Origin: Psilocybe azurescens | Lineage: Eukaryota; Basidiomycota; Agaricomycetes; Agaricales; Agrocybaceae | Length of the DNA: 60,797 nt | Reading direction: 5' to 3' | NCBI GenBank assembly: GCA_023853785.1 | Contig: JAJIRX010000219.1 | Span: 1-60,797 of the forward strand | Shown: positions 58,506 through 60,797 of the stretch, piece by piece | Layout of the letters: each line of letters begins with the position of its first letter | How positions within the stretch are numbered: position 1 is the stretch's first letter | The notes under the pieces: model-generated | The model's input: the letters and a program-made list of their open reading frames with translations, nothing else | Database searches by the model: none | What the model was told of the DNA's origin: nothing | Made by a program: the position numbers and the translations under genes

Positions 58506-60797
58506 TCATATTCTTCTGTTTTTGGTTTCGTACGCGATGCAAATGTCTGATTGGTTAAGTTCGATCTCATCCCCAACGATAGTGTCCGGTGATTCCTCGT
58601 TTCTAGCGGCGACCGTGACAATTAAATTGTTATTTCGATGGTGTACGCGTCGCGCGAATTTGCCGCAATGTGTACCTTCAATAATAACGAGGAGTCCAAT
58701 GTCATGTTTTACGCTTGGGTGGGTAGGTGATATTAAACGTGCGTCGATTGTGTGCATTTGCTTGGATCTTGTCGTGAACTGTCAAGCGACAGTATGCCTT
58801 GATCTTCACGGTATACCTCCACAAAAATTTCTTCATTGCAAAAGGAACCGCCATCCGCTTTGACAATTAATTGAGCGCCAACAAGGCTGTTCTTCAAAAG
58901 TATATGGTCGTATTCTATTGGGTGTCCGCAAGTAATAGTCGACGGGAAACTTGATGAGGACCTGGCAAAATTCCAAACCGGATTGATCTGCATGGTCTGG
59001 AGACTCAAATACATGCAGTGGATCCCACGCTGGTCATACTACCGAAGGCCTCATCGGGCAACGGAGTAACACTTCGGTTGTATTGCATGTCATGATTTGA
59101 CTGGGAGGCGGCTATTTCCATGGACTTTGCGTGTTTAACATTAAAATTTACATCCAGGGGCTTAAGTGTACTGTATTTAGTATATCAGTCAGAGTCTTTG
59201 ATAGAAAGATATAAGAAGAATCTTGTTTTATTTTTTAAAAAAGAAACGCACTGGTAGCAAACGACATCCGTGACGTCAAAGGTGACCCTCTTGAAGGGGA
59301 CAACAGGATCATAGCGATTTAATTCAATGAATAGCCCTATATTGTTGGAGGATGTCATTGAAACTTCTTTATAATTCCGACGGCGCCTTTGAATATATGA
59401 TGACACTTAGTCACAACAACTACCACGCCGCACCAAGGATGATCTTTGCATGAAGACGCTATGCGCGTTTCTGGTAAGTGGTTGATGGTGTGAAGAAAAT
59501 CCGTGAGGCACAAAGACACAAAGTTTACATGGACATCAATGAACTTGAGCTGTTTTTCTCCATCAATATTCATGACTGTGATGAAGGAAGACCTGACCAA
59601 CCTGTGTCTCAGCGTTTGAGTTCGAGTAAGGGTTGTTGTTGTCTCTGCCACTTTTTCATCAACGTCGCCATGTTTCCTTGTATCTCCGTTATCCATCCAG
59701 TACGTTTAGCATTCGGTCCGCTGTTGATTTGAACATGATCTCCGACATTGAATATTTTATGCACATCGCTCCACGTAGTGCGTATGAGCTGCATCTGATC
59801 GCTCGACTGATCTTCAATGCTTACGAGTGGCCCATATACAGGGTCGTCTTCGGTGGATCCAGTGACACATCTACAAATCGACTGCTGATACAAGATACAG
59901 TTCCCTTTTCGCCGGTTGACAGAATCACCACGCGCGAATTCCGAAAAATCCATTCCTTGGGACGCGGAATGGGCATACTATCAAGGATAAATGGATGTTG
60001 AGATTGAATAAACTGCTCGAAAGAGTTGTGTGCAATTTCGTCCACACCCGTACTGAAAGAATGGAAGTCCCAATCGTGCAAGCCCCCATTCGATTGTTAA
60101 TCGGCCGATTCTATACGTGCTTGACTCATCGAGATCGACTGCTGTGTCAGGAAAAGCAGATCGAAATGCCGTGGCATCAAATAGTCTGGGCTCAGGAATG
60201 GAAGGCGATGCCTTTCGCTTCAGAGATCGGAAGCACGCGCTCGATAGGCCAAACGCGGCACGAGCAATATGGATGCCCCCATGAGGTCGTAGAGATGACA
60301 TGTCCCACGTCGCCTTTGTACAAACCTTTTGTGATTCTGATCCACTGTCCATCCACGACGTCTGCGTTTACATCCTGCATAATAAGCATCTGTATCGCTT
60401 CTTCTTTCTCAATAGCTTTGCGTCGAATGCCACTTGGCGTCGAATCACACCTGGCGTGTTCATCAACAGCTGAACGAGTTCCTGATTCATTGTACATTCC
60501 AGGTAAACATGTCCGCGTACCGAGCCTCGAGTGAAAGCCGAACGCAATTGGTGGTGGTCGCATGCCTTAAGCAGCAATGACATTACCATAATTTCTTCTT
60601 TGCCTTTCTGAAGAAAAATCAGAGAAATCGTAGAGGCAACTTACATACTTACTATACATTCAACTTGCCATGTAGGGTAATCGCTGCTGAGATGAGAAAG
60701 GAAACGTCTGCTTCGCGTGCGTGAATCGGCTCAATTTCGGACGATGTCGTGGTCCTTTCTATTCTCTCCTGTATTCGGCGCACGACCTGCTCCATTT
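58506..60797 (-). CDS. KOW-domain (Spt5-like) protein, 5' end beyond the window, frame-broken
   Basis: Minus-strand gene running in from the right edge. In order: LRSAFTRGSVRGHVYLECTM; the KOW segment VVDGQWIRITKGLYKGDVGH (about 60390-60330); FRNSRVVILSTGEKGTV (a second KOW-like unit); VGDHVQINSGPNAKRTGWIT (a third, about 59730); and the C-terminal module KHDIGLLVIIEGTHCGKFAR ending at 58506. This order matches the Spt5-related KOW proteins that are strongly expanded in Agaricomycetes. It lacks a visible NGN domain, which could lie outside. Frames jump near 60430 and between later segments, partly through introns and partly through indels. Role unproven; family members are often transposon-associated, and true Spt5 function is unlikely. 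Confidence 0.65.

Noticed and set aside
1..60797. tRNA, rRNA or riboswitch genes
   Set aside because: No cloverleaf with conserved A and B boxes and no rRNA core sequence was seen by eye; a covariance-model scan was not possible.
58506..60797. Genuine transcription elongation factor SPT5
   Set aside because: Sequence order matches the expanded Agaricomycete KOW family, and no NGN domain or C-terminal repeat is visible.

Overview
The window looks like an accessory, repeat-rich stretch of a basidiomycete genome, most likely a mushroom-forming Agaricomycete. Genes carry many short introns (about 50-90 nt, GTRNGT...YAG). The recognisable families fit this group: hexose transporter, membrane-anchored glyoxal (copper-radical) oxidase, DUF5648, Fic, KOW/Spt5-like protein, and many small secreted proteins. 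I saw no rRNA, tRNA or CRISPR array.

Layout. 0.8-2.4 kb (-): remnant of a protein with the helical N-terminal module of Agaricomycete 'integrase core' proteins. 2.95-5.15 kb (-): ten-exon hexose/H+ symporter. 8.8-10.8 kb (-): nine-exon Fic-domain (AMPylase-type) gene with a class II autoinhibitory motif and an N-terminal TPR-like helical region. 11.4-41.8 kb: an extensively duplicated block built from five modules. These are (i) a beta/gamma-crystallin-like small secreted protein (SSP1, six copies), (ii) a second secreted acidic-tailed family (SSP2, three copies) convergent with (iii) a TPR fragment, (iv) glyoxal oxidase (two full-length copies and three tail fragments), and (v) a secreted DUF5648 protein (one intact, one broken). 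A tandem duplication of about 10 kb makes 20-32 kb and 32-42 kb paralogous. Older partial copies lie at 11-20 kb, two of them containing a shared glyoxal-oxidase/Fic chimeric junction. Mobile elements have landed in one copy and not the other: a roughly 750 bp near-perfect palindrome and a 552 bp element with a 9-bp target-site duplication.

42-61 kb: a short TIR element, a secreted alpha/beta hydrolase, a three-exon hypothetical gene, a Gly/Ser/Asn-rich secreted protein, a 2.45 kb non-autonomous TIR element (9-bp TSD) whose interior is GTC/CTCGCC low-complexity DNA, a decayed multi-pass membrane protein, and a 3'-terminal KOW protein running off the right edge.

Quality caveat. Many otherwise well-formed genes (transporter, glyoxal oxidase copy 2, hydrolase, Gly/Ser-rich protein) are broken only by apparent loss of one base in homopolymers of 4-6, mostly G/C. 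This pattern suggests consensus error rather than true pseudogenes. Glyoxal oxidase copy 1 and SSP1 copies A, B and F carry additional damage that cannot be explained this way.

How the genes may work together (inference): the duplicated block is a birth-and-death cluster of secreted or cell-surface proteins (crystallin-like SSPs, H2O2-generating oxidase, DUF5648) beside an intracellular Fic enzyme. Nothing in the sequence proves a shared pathway.
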